From Cohaesibacter intestini (GTDB lineage Bacteria; Pseudomonadota; Alphaproteobacteria; Rhizobiales; Cohaesibacteraceae), in NCBI RefSeq assembly GCF_003324485.1, contig NZ_QODK01000003.1, positions 62,001-126,000 on the forward strand: a DNA stretch of 64,000 nucleotides, given 5' to 3'. Position numbers and translations under genes: made by a program. The notes beneath the pieces were generated by a model, which ran no database searches, was not told where the DNA came from, and worked only from the letters and a program-made list of their open reading frames with translations. Position 1 is the stretch's first letter, and each line of letters begins with the position of its first letter. Positions 35,464 to 44,003 of the stretch are shown one piece after another.

Positions 35464-36483
35464 CTAACGCCAGCGGCCAACCATTTCGACAAAGCCATCG
35501 CCGGTGACCCTGTCTCCGAAAATGAATCCGTCGACGACCATCCTGCCATCAAACTTGATCATGCCGCCCATCTTGGAAACGATCTCGCGTTCCTGATAAG
35601 GAAGGCTGATTTGCAGACAGGTTTCCAGCGCTGGATTGGACAGGATCACATGGCGTGGATAGCGCCGGGCCGAGCGCCGGCTGTCAACATAATCGCTCAG
35701 CTCCAGTGGCTGAATTTTCTCCACCACATGCGTGCCGTCCGGCAGCACCACGGTGCAGTTGGTATCCACGCGGCTGGTGCGGAAATCCCAGACCTGAGAG
35801 GCGCTGATGCTAACCCCGTTGCTGAGTGAGGGATACAGGCAGATCCATTGTCTTTGTTCCAGATTGCGGTCGAGTGTGAAGCGTCGTGGCAGGTCGCCCC
35901 ATTGGCGGTTGAACCACATTGCCCCGGTCACCGTTTGCCGCTTGCCCATCAGAGTGACGGCACCGGAAACCTGCATGCCCGGAAAGGCGAACTTATATTG
36001 TTGTGCGCCAAAGAAGCTGATGCTGCCTTGCCCGTTGTTAATCAGGATCGGGGTTCCGACGGTGCCGGACAGTTCGACAAAGGCGTCGGGCAGTTCCGCT
36101 GTCAGCGACATGTCGGTGCCCTTGCTGCGGATTTCCAGCGCTTGTGACGATATCTGCAGGACATCGCTGCGAATGACGATATCGCTGAGCGGAACCGTAT
36201 TCTCGATCTCCCGGATCCATCCAGTGTCCTGATCGATCAGGCACAGACCGATGGAAACTTGTGGTTCCTCCTGATCGGTCTCGACAATCACCAAATGGAC
36301 ACGGAAACTATATTGCTTGCCATCGCCGCGCAGATTGGTGGCGAAATGCCAGGATTCCATAGGATGCTTGCCCTGATGCCAGGCAAGATCATGCTCCAGA
36401 TTGGAATGGCGAACCGGTGTCGACATTGCAACATCGGGCACGAAGTTGGTTGCAACTGTCGCGGTCTTTGATCTCGGAATCAT
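35464..36483 (-). CDS. AttH/CrtC-like lipocalin-fold protein
   Basis: A 339-residue protein with no signal peptide and mostly beta structure. The first half has HPMESWHFATNLRGDGKQYS and YKFAFPGMQVSGAVTLMGKR, then VTGAMWFNRQWGDLP, which recalls the (D/N)xQWG signature of the AttH/carotenoid 1,2-hydratase (CrtC) double-lipocalin family. Members include hydroxyneurosporene synthase and proteins of unknown function. No carotenoid genes are nearby, so a hydratase role is not supported. It is isolated, with its own terminator and a long gene-poor region upstream. Confidence 0.7.
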   Translation of the reverse strand: MIPRSKTATVATNFVPDVAMSTPVRHSNLEHDLAWHQGKHPMESWHFATNLRGDGKQYSFRVHLVIVETDQEEPQVSIGLCLIDQDTGWIREIENTVPLSDIVIRSDVLQISSQALEIRSKGTDMSLTAELPDAFVELSGTVGTPILINNGQGSISFFGAQQYKFAFPGMQVSGAVTLMGKRQTVTGAMWFNRQWGDLPRRFTLDRNLEQRQWICLYPSLSNGVSISASQVWDFRTSRVDTNCTVVLPDGTHVVEKIQPLELSDYVDSRRSARRYPRHVILSNPALETCLQISLPYQEREIVSKMGGMIKFDGRMVVDGFIFGDRVTGDGFVEMVGRWR

Positions 36484-37622
36484 TGTAGGGCCTCCCTTGT
36501 GAACAGTAGGTAGACCGGCAAAAATGTGAGCTGCCGCAGTGGGGTATTTCTGATGTCAGGGTCTGGCGCGCGAGGCGGTCAGGGGCGCTGATCAGTCTTT
36601 GCAGTCTTTGCTGCCTGAAGGACGATGCGCCCTTGGGGTCATTCGAAAGGAAGATGCGGCCCTCCCGGCGGCATCTTCATTGGGAATTCTTATTGGGGGA
36701 GCTTGCATATGCAGAACGAACCCGCCCAACCCCTCGTGAATGCATCCCTGAACATTGTCGATTGTTTTTGCTATTGCCACTTCAGCCGTGGAGTCCCTGC
36801 CCGTGTTAAATGGAATGATTGGGCTAAATTCGGGATATCCTTGAGGAACATTTCCTTACTTGACCCGGCAAAAGTGTGGCCTTTTATAAGGATATGATAA
36901 GCGACAACTATGTGGGTTCGTCAAGTTGTTTTATTAATTTCGAAATGTAAAATACTTAATATTCTATTAACTCAATCTCTTCTTCAAATTGGATTCAAAA
37001 TTAAACAATGAAAACTATATAGCCCCTGCATATCTGTACTGATGTGACCACTAAAACATGTGGAAATAATTGATTCGTATCGTGTTTATTGGACAATCAA
37101 ACTTGGTTGCTGATGTGGAGCATGGACAAGCTTAATTCTCTCAAGACGTCTTTTCCTTCACCCGATAATTGCCCATTTTGGGGACACCGTGCGGCTGCAA
37201 GCTTGCCCCGTGGTTGGATTGAAATTTTTTCTGTGCCGCCGAAACGGGTCATCTCACAAAGGTGTTAGGTCCTGAAGTGGCTAACAAGACCTTGGCCTCC
37301 TCAGGGGCGAGGGAGAAATCTGCTGTCCCTTTGATGCGGCACTTTGCCAGCAAATGGTTGGATGATCCGGCGAATCTCGGCTCAATTAGACAGGTCGACT
37401 TGAGAGCAAGGCAGTCGGCATAGATGCTTCTCAAACGCAACTTCCAAGGCTCGGTTGAGGGATGAGGTTGGGATGGATCACATATAGCTCACGGTGACTT
37501 CATTTGTACCGATCGGTCTTAATTCCTAATTGAGTTGCACCTGCAATGCTCCCGACAACGAGGCGTGCGGGATCAACTGAAACCTTGTTGGTGTTGTGCC
37601 AACTGACTTGAGGAATTTGATT
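36484..37622. other. Gene-poor, partly A+T-rich region
   Basis: About 1.1 kb with no clear gene apart from the doubtful small ORF at 36709. From about 36880 to 37110 the sequence is markedly A+T-rich compared with the flanks. A hairpin (GAAGATGC/GCATCTTC, 36651-36680) precedes the small ORF. No IS end, tRNA or phage remnant was recognised. The region could be a silenced or decayed locus, or a promoter/regulatory zone for the AttH-like gene on the minus strand. Confidence 0.45.
36709..36897 (+). CDS. Possible small protein, 62 residues
   Basis: A short ORF, MQNEPAQPLVNASLN and onwards, with Cys-rich DCFCYCHF in the middle and no family resemblance. In favour: GGGGGAG seven bases before the ATG and a hairpin just upstream. 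Against: isolation, short length and lack of known relatives. It may be chance. Confidence 0.25.
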   Translation: MQNEPAQPLVNASLNIVDCFCYCHFSRGVPARVKWNDWAKFGISLRNISLLDPAKVWPFIRI

Positions 37623-38090
37623 GTGAAAATCCTGAATAAAATCGCTGCAGGCGCTCTGCTCTCCCTGACCCTTGCCACCTCCGCTCTTGCGGCTGGCCCC
37701 CAGTTCAACACCTCCAACACTGGCCTGGCCCTGCAGGGTTATGATCCGGTAGCTTACTTCACCATGGGCAAACCAACCGAAGGCAGCTACAAAATCACGG
37801 CTGTCCATCAGGATGTGACCTACCGTTTCGCCAGTGAAGAGCACAAGGCTGCGTTCGAAGCCAACCCAGACAAATACTTGCCGCAGTATGGCGGTTTCTG
37901 TGCCTTTGGTGCGTCCATGGGCTACAAGTTCGATGGCGATCCGGAAAACTGGAAAATCGTTGATGGCGAACTCTACCTGAACCTGTCCGACGAAATCCAG
38001 GCCAAATGGGAAGCCGATATTCCAGGCTACATCGTCAAGGCAGACGACAAATGGACCAAGATCGTCGACAAAAAGCCTAGCGATCTCTAA
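37623..38090 (+). CDS. Exported YHS-domain protein
   Basis: A 155-residue secreted protein: signal peptide (about 1-23, LSLTLATSALA) and a YHS domain (ALQGYDPVAYFTMGKPTEGS, TYRFASEEHKAAFEANPDKY, QYGGFCAFGASMG). YHS domains are thought to bind metals; in this stand-alone periplasmic form the role is unknown. The start is GTG 37623 with GAGG upstream. An in-frame ATG at 37596 would disrupt the signal peptide. A strong terminator follows. Confidence 0.88.
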   Translation: MKILNKIAAGALLSLTLATSALAAGPQFNTSNTGLALQGYDPVAYFTMGKPTEGSYKITAVHQDVTYRFASEEHKAAFEANPDKYLPQYGGFCAFGASMGYKFDGDPENWKIVDGELYLNLSDEIQAKWEADIPGYIVKADDKWTKIVDKKPSDL

Positions 38091-38131
38091 GAGTCTGCGA
38101 GCTCTACGAGCAAGACCCTCGATTGCCCCAT

Positions 38132-38168
38132 CGACCGACCAGAATCATCTGGTCGGTCGTTTTCTTTT
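38132..38168 (+). terminator. Terminator after the YHS gene
   Basis: Stem CGACCGACCAGA/TCTGGTCGGTCG with a 4-base loop, followed by TTTTCTTTT. Forty bases past the stop. Confidence 0.88.
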
Positions 38169-38207
38169 ATGGGATGCGAGAGCGAAGACAACGAGCGGAA
38201 GCAGGCA

Positions 38208-39155
38208 TCAGGCCGGAAAAGAAATGCCCAGCAATTTTTCGCTTTCTTGCCAAAGGCGTTTTTGTACCGACTGGTCGAGCGCGTGACTGGAAACGCGGGC
38301 ATCTGACACCGGCCCCAACAATTCCTTCCGGCGCGTTGGACCATAATAGGCCCCCCGTTTTGCCTCGGCACCAGCAGCGGCCAGCACCGTTGGCCGAGCC
38401 CCGAAATGCGCCGACTGGCTCAAACCATGCTTGATGACGCTGTAAAGCATGGCAAGCAAGCGAGAGGGCCCCGTTGTCTGCAAATTGGTGACCGAATAGC
38501 CGGGATGACAGGCAACGGCAATTGCTGGAGACCCTTTCGCTGCCAAACGGCGGTCAAGCTCGAAAGCAAACATCAGATTGGCCAACTTGCTCTGAGCGTA
38601 GGCATCAAAGCGCGAATAGCGCTTTTCCAGCATCAAATCGTCAAAGTCGATGGTCTTCTTGCCCGTCTTGTGCACCAGTGAGGAAACTGCCACCACCCGT
38701 CCCGCGGCGGCTTCGACAAGATCGAGCAACAAGGCAGTCCAGAGAAAATGCCCCAAATGATTGGTGCCGAACTGCAACTCGAACCCGTCTTTGGTTTTGA
38801 GTGCAGGGGTGTGCATGATGCCGGCATTGTTGATCAGACCATCGATCCGGTCCGTCATCCCCCGCACGCCTTCAGCTCCCGCGCGGACGGACGCCGTGTC
38901 GGCGAGATCAAGACCCACCAGCGACACGCTGCCCTTGGTTGTTGTCAGCAACTGGAGACGGGCGCTTTCTGCTTTTTCCGGTGAGCGGCAGGCCAAAATC
39001 ACATCGGCGCCAGCCTCACCAAGCATGCGCGCTGCTTCAAAGCCGATGCCGGAATTGCCGCCGGTGATCACATAGATCTTGCCTTTCAAATCTGGCAGAC
39101 GTTCCTCACGCCAGTCAGTGACGCCAAGGGTCGAAATGGTTTTCTCAGCCATCAT
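38208..39155 (-). CDS. Short-chain dehydrogenase/reductase (retinol dehydrogenase-like)
   Basis: A 315-residue NAD(P)-dependent oxidoreductase. The cofactor motif is VITGGNSGIGFEAARML, followed by NNAGIM and the catalytic YAQSK (YxxxK), with Ser in AVSSLVHKTG. Length and layout resemble the light-dependent reductase/retinol dehydrogenase branch of SDRs. Start at ATG 39155 (a second ATG follows at once); earlier in-frame starts run through the operator. The divergent TetR gene and the palindrome between them suggest TetR controls it. Confidence 0.9.
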   Translation of the reverse strand: MMAEKTISTLGVTDWREERLPDLKGKIYVITGGNSGIGFEAARMLGEAGADVILACRSPEKAESARLQLLTTTKGSVSLVGLDLADTASVRAGAEGVRGMTDRIDGLINNAGIMHTPALKTKDGFELQFGTNHLGHFLWTALLLDLVEAAAGRVVAVSSLVHKTGKKTIDFDDLMLEKRYSRFDAYAQSKLANLMFAFELDRRLAAKGSPAIAVACHPGYSVTNLQTTGPSRLLAMLYSVIKHGLSQSAHFGARPTVLAAAGAEAKRGAYYGPTRRKELLGPVSDARVSSHALDQSVQKRLWQESEKLLGISFPA

Positions 39156-39222
39156 CAAGTTCCGTATGCGGTTGCCAAGGGACCGGGAAGGGGATACCCT
39201 TGAAGGAAGATTTACAAAGTTT

Positions 39223-39251
39223 ACATAATTGATCGAAATTGTCAATTATGT
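39223..39251. promoter_or_regulatory. Operator palindrome between the SDR and TetR genes
   Basis: Perfect 10-base arms ACATAATTGA (39223-39232) and TCAATTATGT (39242-39251) separated by 9 bases. It lies 28 bases before the TetR start and 68 before the SDR start, the expected place for an autoregulating TetR repressor. Confidence 0.75.
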
Positions 39252-39278
39252 CACGATGGCAGATATGGTGGCGGCAAA

Positions 39279-39809
39279 ATGAATGTCAACGCGGTCATGA
39301 TGGTTTTTTGTCAATACGGCTTCCGCAAGGCGTCGATGGAGGACATCGCCAAGGCAGCGGGTGTCTCGCGACAGTCAATTTACAAGAAGTTCGGATCGAA
39401 AGAAAAAGTCTTTGAATGGGTGATCGAAGCGACGATGCAAGCCGCACTGACCGGGGCTTTGCAAGCCCTGTCCCACGCGGACAATCCACTGGCACAGCGC
39501 ATGGCGGATGCTTTTGATCAGTGGATCGGCTCATTCGTCTCGATCCTGCATAGCACCCAGCATGGGGGTGAAATTCTTGATCGCGCCATCGACACGGTCA
39601 GCCAATGTGGCTCCAGCCATGATGAGAGCTTCTATCGGGCCCTTGAAGATCTGATGCTTGAAGCGGATCTGGTGCGCGATCGCAAAGCGGCTGCAGACAA
39701 GGCTTTTGTGCTTGGCATGGCATCCAAGGGAGTGATGCTGAAGACCGAGACCGGTGATGCCTTCCGTCTGGATATGGAACGGATCATCAAGACCGTTCTG
39801 ATTGATTGA
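39279..39809 (+). CDS. TetR family transcriptional regulator
   Basis: A 176-residue regulator. The N-terminal helix-turn-helix is clear (FCQYGFRKASMEDIAKAAGV then SRQSIYKKFGSKEKVFEWVI). The C-terminal ligand-binding part is not recognisable. It is transcribed divergently from the SDR gene across a 29-base palindromic site, which suggests repression of both. A start at 39279 leaves a short leader after the operator. Confidence 0.9.
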   Translation: MNVNAVMMVFCQYGFRKASMEDIAKAAGVSRQSIYKKFGSKEKVFEWVIEATMQAALTGALQALSHADNPLAQRMADAFDQWIGSFVSILHSTQHGGEILDRAIDTVSQCGSSHDESFYRALEDLMLEADLVRDRKAAADKAFVLGMASKGVMLKTETGDAFRLDMERIIKTVLID

Positions 39810-40008
39810 GCAAGGCGACTGCTGACAGTTTCACTGGGTCAAAGCATGCTACGCGCTGCGCTGGTGGCATGCCAACAATCATTTTTGGTGATTAATAATC
39901 CCAAATTTGTCATTAGTCTTGATGGTTTCTCCTTGATAAACTGCCGCCCTACGCAACCGGACTATGGCCGCCGACTGCCGAGCGGTACCCGAAGAGGGAA
40001 ATCATCCG

Positions 40009-40956
40009 ATGTCTGACACCAGCTTGGGCAACAAAACGACCCCACCTTTGCCACCCACCATGATCAACGTCATGTCGCCACGCGACATGGGACTCTATGC
40101 GATGATGCTCGCTGTGTGGGGAACCAGCTGGATTGCCATGGCCAATCAGGTTGATGTGGTGCCACCGCTGATCACCGGGGTCTATCGCTTCTCGCTCGCA
40201 GCCCTTGCAACCTTCATCTGGGCGTTGGTTGCCCGCCATCCCTTGCGGTTCCCTTGGCGCATTCATTTGCGTTTCATGGTGCTGGGTATTTTCATTTTCT
40301 CCAGTAACTTCGTGCTCTTCTATTATTCAGCCACCTATATGGCTTCTGGCTTGATGGCTGTGGTCTTTTCGACGACCAGTCTTATTAATACCGCACTGGC
40401 CGCGATCCTGTTCGGTCAACGCCCGAGCCGCAACGCGATTGTCGGGGCTTTGCTGGGCTTTTGCGGGATTGGCATGATCTTCTGGCCCGAAATTGCCGCC
40501 AATGCAGGCAAGGAAGGCATATTGATCGGGCTGGGTCTTGGTCTTGCGGGAACGCTCAGCTTCTGCACCGGCAACATGCTGACCGTCGCCAACAAGAAAC
40601 TCAACCTGCCGCTGGTCAGTGCCAATGCCTGGGGCATGTTCTACGGAACCCTCTGGCTGTTGTTTCTCTCCCAGCTGCTCGACATTCCGTTCATGATGGA
40701 CTGGAGCGGCAAATACTGGATCGCCATGGCATGGCTGGTGTTGATGGCATCGGTCGTGGCCTTCTGGGGCTACATGACCCTGCTCAACAATATCGGCCCG
40801 GCGCGTGCCGGCTATCTGACGGTGTTGTTTCCGATTGTTGCGCTGGTCTTGTCGACAATCTTTGAAGAGTATCAATGGACCCTGCCGGGCATGCTCGGGT
40901 TGGCCGCGATCATTGCAGGCAACGTGCTGGTGATGCACCAGAAAAAGGTTGCCTGA
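40009..40956 (+). CDS. EamA/DMT family transporter
   Basis: A 315-residue ten-helix transporter. The first repeat begins LYAMMLAVWGTSWIAMANQV and contains VFSTTSLINTALAAILFGQR; the second ends NIGPARAGYLTVLFPIVALV and STIFEEYQWTLPGMLGLAAI, which is a typical EamA end. About 30 polar residues precede the first helix. The ATG at 40009 has AGAGGGAA upstream. Third EamA-type gene in the window; not closely similar to the other two. Confidence 0.9.
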   Translation: MSDTSLGNKTTPPLPPTMINVMSPRDMGLYAMMLAVWGTSWIAMANQVDVVPPLITGVYRFSLAALATFIWALVARHPLRFPWRIHLRFMVLGIFIFSSNFVLFYYSATYMASGLMAVVFSTTSLINTALAAILFGQRPSRNAIVGALLGFCGIGMIFWPEIAANAGKEGILIGLGLGLAGTLSFCTGNMLTVANKKLNLPLVSANAWGMFYGTLWLLFLSQLLDIPFMMDWSGKYWIAMAWLVLMASVVAFWGYMTLLNNIGPARAGYLTVLFPIVALVLSTIFEEYQWTLPGMLGLAAIIAGNVLVMHQKKVA

Positions 40957-40978
40957 GCAAGCGACAGGAACAAAGACG

Positions 40979-41016
40979 AAAACGCCACCCCTGCTGATAT
41001 GCAGAGGGTGGCGTTG
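40979..41016. terminator. Hairpin between the EamA and LysR genes
   Basis: AACGCCACCC (40981-40990) pairs with GGGTGGCGTT (41006-41015), with an inner CTGC/GCAG pair. T-runs are short on both sides, but the location between convergent genes supports a terminator. Confidence 0.6.
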
Positions 41017-41050
41017 TCATGTCTGAACCTAGGCGACGCGCTCAGCTGCT

Positions 41051-41941
41051 CTATTCGGCTGCCACTGCTCCATTGCCCGACACATTGTCGAGGGCATTGA
41101 CGATATGGGCCGCCAATGCGGTATGGATGCGGTCCTTGGCATTGTCAGAGCGAATGAGCGCAATATTGCAGTAAGGCAATTCAGGGAAGCCCTCCCGGGG
41201 TCCCAGAACCCGCATGTCTGGCATCAGCGCACTTTCAGGCAGAACCGCAACCGCCAGCCCTGCCATCACAGCCCCCGACGATCCGGCTGCCGTCGAGCTA
41301 ACATAGGCAATACGATAGGCCTTGCCCGCCCTTGACAGCACTTCGGTGGCGCTTGCTCGCCAGCAACAGTTCTTTGTGCCCAAGGCGAGCGGGATTGTCG
41401 ATTGGCAATGAACCGAGTGATGGGCTGATGACACCCAGAGCAACGGCTCAGAGCGGATAATCCGCCCGTTGCGAGCCTTTTGATAGTCGCCATGGGTGAC
41501 AATACCCAAATCCAGCCGCCCATCTTCGATCCGCCGATGAATGCAGGAGCTTTGCTCGCACACCACTTCAATTTCGATATTGGGATGGGTGGTTGCAAAA
41601 CTGGCCAGAACGGTTGGCAAAAGGCGCGGCGCATAATCATCAGGCAGCCCAAGCCGCACTTTGCCCGACATGACATCGGATGAAAAGGCCGCGACCGTCT
41701 CCGCATTCAGTGACAGCATGCGTCTTGCATAGTCGAGCAGCCGCACACCGGAATCGGTCAACCGGCTCTGGCGACCATCCCGCACAAAGATTGTTTGACC
41801 AATGCGCTCTTCCAGTCGCCGCATTTGCATCGATACGGCCGATTGGGTCTTGTTGACCTGTTCGGCAGCCCGCGTGAAGCTCCCGGTTTCGGCAATGGCA
41901 ATGAAAGTTCGCAACTGGTCAAGATCCATCAATGCATGCAT
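41051..41941 (-). CDS. LysR family transcriptional regulator
   Basis: A 296-residue LysR-type regulator: N-terminal winged helix (DLDQLRTFIAIAETGSFTRA, then VNKTQSAVSMQMRRLEE) and an effector-binding domain from about residue 90 (VRLGLPDDYAPRLLPTVLAS). The ATG at 41941 (MHALMDLDQL) is chosen; another lies four codons later. The nearest divergent gene is the DUF1127 gene at 42354, about 410 bases away; the EamA gene is convergent. The target is not clear. Confidence 0.9.
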   Translation of the reverse strand: MHALMDLDQLRTFIAIAETGSFTRAAEQVNKTQSAVSMQMRRLEERIGQTIFVRDGRQSRLTDSGVRLLDYARRMLSLNAETVAAFSSDVMSGKVRLGLPDDYAPRLLPTVLASFATTHPNIEIEVVCEQSSCIHRRIEDGRLDLGIVTHGDYQKARNGRIIRSEPLLWVSSAHHSVHCQSTIPLALGTKNCCWRASATEVLSRAGKAYRIAYVSSTAAGSSGAVMAGLAVAVLPESALMPDMRVLGPREGFPELPYCNIALIRSDNAKDRIHTALAAHIVNALDNVSGNGAVAAE

Positions 41942-42353
41942 GGCATTCCCCTTGTTTCCCAATCGAGTGCAGCATCTCCGCGAAGAGAGCAGGGTGCATA
42001 ATGCCTGTCCCGGTCATCGGATTGATTGATGCTCTTTATCTGTCTCTTTTCTATTTATCACAAAATAAGATGGATTCCATAAAAAACATTCGTTGGATTT
42101 ATTGGACCGGAGACATCATATTCAATTCAACACCGATGAGGATACAAAGCCTTCTCTCAACCGGATCTTGCAACAGCCACTGCTGTCGCTGGTTTCGGTG
42201 CGGTGGTCTGTACTCTGATGAAGCCTTAAGCAAGTCCATCAGGGTGGGGCGGTTCCGCTTTCAAAGGGATCCTCGCGGATCGGGAGGCGGTCCATAAATT
42301 TGAAAGGGTCGAAGGGTTTATGCCCGAGACCGCAACACATAACGGAGATACCC
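41942..42353. other. Divergent intergenic region, LysR to DUF1127
   Basis: About 410 bases, with an A+T-rich core (about 42030-42130). It presumably holds the promoters of both genes. I do not recognise a specific operator. Confidence 0.4.
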
Positions 42354-42701
42354 ATGCTGACTGCAGGCCTTTTTTCTGCCTTGTCATCCGCGGCACGCGG
42401 CCTCCGCCGCCTCGGATCCACTCTTACAACCATTTCGCGTAATCGTCGCGCGCTCAGCCGTCTTGACGAACTCGATGCCCACACTCTGGCTGATATTGGC
42501 TTGACCCGCGGTGACATTGTGTCTGCCCGTGTCATGCCATTCTACCAGGACCCATTCCTGATCGATCCGTTCGAAGACCGGCGTCGCATCAAGGCTGCGG
42601 AGCTTGAGGCTCTGGCGCGCTGGCCGCGCCCGATGCCTGAGCAGCCCTATTTGGCACCGCGCACCATTCGTTGTGGCAAGCCGGCAAGCGGTGCTTGCTG
42701 A
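42354..42701 (+). CDS. DUF1127 domain protein, long form
   Basis: A 115-residue protein with an Arg-rich DUF1127 motif (LSRLDELDAHTLADIGLTRG, residues about 35-54). Typical DUF1127 proteins are about 45-75 residues; this one carries an extra ~55-residue C-terminal part (PFEDRRRIKAAELEALARWP and onward). In alphaproteobacteria short DUF1127 proteins affect RNA turnover and nutrient responses. GGAG lies seven bases before the ATG at 42354. Two hairpins with a T-run follow about 160 bases downstream. Confidence 0.82.
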   Translation: MLTAGLFSALSSAARGLRRLGSTLTTISRNRRALSRLDELDAHTLADIGLTRGDIVSARVMPFYQDPFLIDPFEDRRRIKAAELEALARWPRPMPEQPYLAPRTIRCGKPASGAC

Positions 42702-42858
42702 TTTGATCCATCACTGCCTTGTCCTTTGAGGCAGACTCGCCCCGCTCCGCATATTTTCACGGCTTCGGTCGTGTTGGGGGGCCTCAAAGGACATTTTTTA
42801 TTGCGCCAAGTGCCTCGGCAACACCATTCAGAGGTCAGGCGCCCACGGCTAAGCAGCC

Positions 42859-42917
42859 GGGGATCTTAGCAAAGATCCCCAACCCCTTGACCCGCCACTG
42901 GCGGGTCTTTTTTTGTC
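42859..42917 (+). terminator. Double hairpin terminator after the DUF1127 gene
   Basis: A first hairpin GGGGATCTT/AAGATCCCC (42859-42880) is followed by GACCCGCCA/TGGCGGGTC (42889-42907) and seven T. The second is a classic terminator. The distance from the gene (about 190 bases) leaves room for a long 3' untranslated region or a small RNA. Confidence 0.85.
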
Positions 42918-42959
42918 TTGAAAAGGATGTCGGTGTCAGCGCCTCTTTGGGTCAGACCG

Positions 42960-43808
42960 TTAGGTTTGATCGTCGTTCGAGGCAGGTGGCTGGTTTCGCG
43001 CTGGAACATAATGCTCGAACAAACTGTTCAACCCTTTGAGATAATTGGCCTGCAGTTCCATCGCAGCCGCCTGCATCTCTTGCTCCCTGTCCGGTTTGGC
43101 AGCGGAAGACTGCGAAGGGGCCTTTGATTTTTGGGGGTAGAGGCCCGCCAACAATCCTTCGAACGCGGCATGGAGTGGGCTTGGCATCGCGTCATAATCT
43201 CGATTGGCCTCGCGAAAATTGCGGCGCCCCATCGCGCCCAGATATTCCATCCAGCTTGTCGGATCATTGAGCGACGGCGTCGCCATTTGCGGCATCAAGG
43301 GCATCAGACCGAAGGTGGTCAGCATCGGGAACAGGCTCTTCAGTTGGCTGGCGGAAATGCCGGTGGAGCGGGTGGCTTCTTCGAGCAGCTGCGCTTGTGC
43401 CATCTGCCCCATGAACACCGTGTTGAGCTTCTCCATTCTGTCCATCTGCTCTGCATAGAGGGAGAAGGGAAAGGCCGACGCGTTGGCGCCGGTATCCGGG
43501 GATTTGGCAAAGGATTGGGCGGCCTTGTTGGCCTCTTTTAGGAAGCCCTGCATCAGGTTGCTCATTTCTGACGGCCAGAGGCTAGACAGGTCTGAGGTCG
43601 CGGCCGAACTGCCAAATGCTGCCAGAGACTGGTCACGCATTTTGGCAAGACTATCAAGGAAGGCAGGGGCAAAAGCGTCGCTGGCTTTCTCAATCTCCTC
43701 CCTGTCGAGGCCTGATGTCTCCATCATCTGATCGATCGCAGCGCGGCCATAAAGCCCTTCGAGAAAATCTAGATATCCGCTCGCCATCTTGCCCATGCTG
43801 TTGCCCAT
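42960..43808 (-). CDS. Conserved hypothetical protein, DUF937-like
   Basis: A 282-residue soluble, Met/Ala/Gln-rich helical protein. Two stretches, QMMETSGLDREEIEKASDAF and STGISASQLKSLFPMLTTFG followed by LMPLMPQM, resemble the repeat of DUF937 proteins; the match is by eye only. The tail is polar and ends PASNDDQT. The ATG at 43808 has GGGAGG six bases upstream, better than the earlier in-frame start at 43913. It lies downstream of lutC on the same strand, beyond a perfect hairpin at 43964-43991, and is probably a separate unit. Confidence 0.6.
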   Translation of the reverse strand: MGNSMGKMASGYLDFLEGLYGRAAIDQMMETSGLDREEIEKASDAFAPAFLDSLAKMRDQSLAAFGSSAATSDLSSLWPSEMSNLMQGFLKEANKAAQSFAKSPDTGANASAFPFSLYAEQMDRMEKLNTVFMGQMAQAQLLEEATRSTGISASQLKSLFPMLTTFGLMPLMPQMATPSLNDPTSWMEYLGAMGRRNFREANRDYDAMPSPLHAAFEGLLAGLYPQKSKAPSQSSAAKPDREQEMQAAAMELQANYLKGLNSLFEHYVPARNQPPASNDDQT

Positions 43809-43963
43809 CTCGCGCCTCCCTGCTGTCTGACACCCTTCGCGTCCATTTCCAACTCTGTGCAAGATATTGAGAAAACGAACCAATTCCGATAACCAGCATG
43901 CCTGTTCCCTCACAGGGCGTCAAGCAAGCACGCAGAGTGGGGCAGGCGAGGCGCGAGGGTGGA

Positions 43964-43991
43964 CAATCAGTCGATATTTTTCGACTGATTG
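43964..43991. other. Perfect inverted repeat downstream of lutC
   Basis: CAATCAGTCGA (43964-43974) and TCGACTGATTG (43981-43991) with a 6-base loop. There is no T-run after it on the minus strand, so it may stabilise the lut transcript end or be a protein site. Confidence 0.55.
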
Positions 43992-44003
43992 CTGTTTCAG
44001 GCC

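Noticed and set aside
42960-43808. PHA synthase subunit PhaE or phasin
   Set aside because: Helical and Met/Gln-rich, but no PhaE motif and no PHA genes nearby; the DUF937-like repeats fit better.
43964-43991. Terminator of the lut operon
   Set aside because: The stem is perfect, but no T-run follows on the minus strand; recorded as an inverted repeat only.
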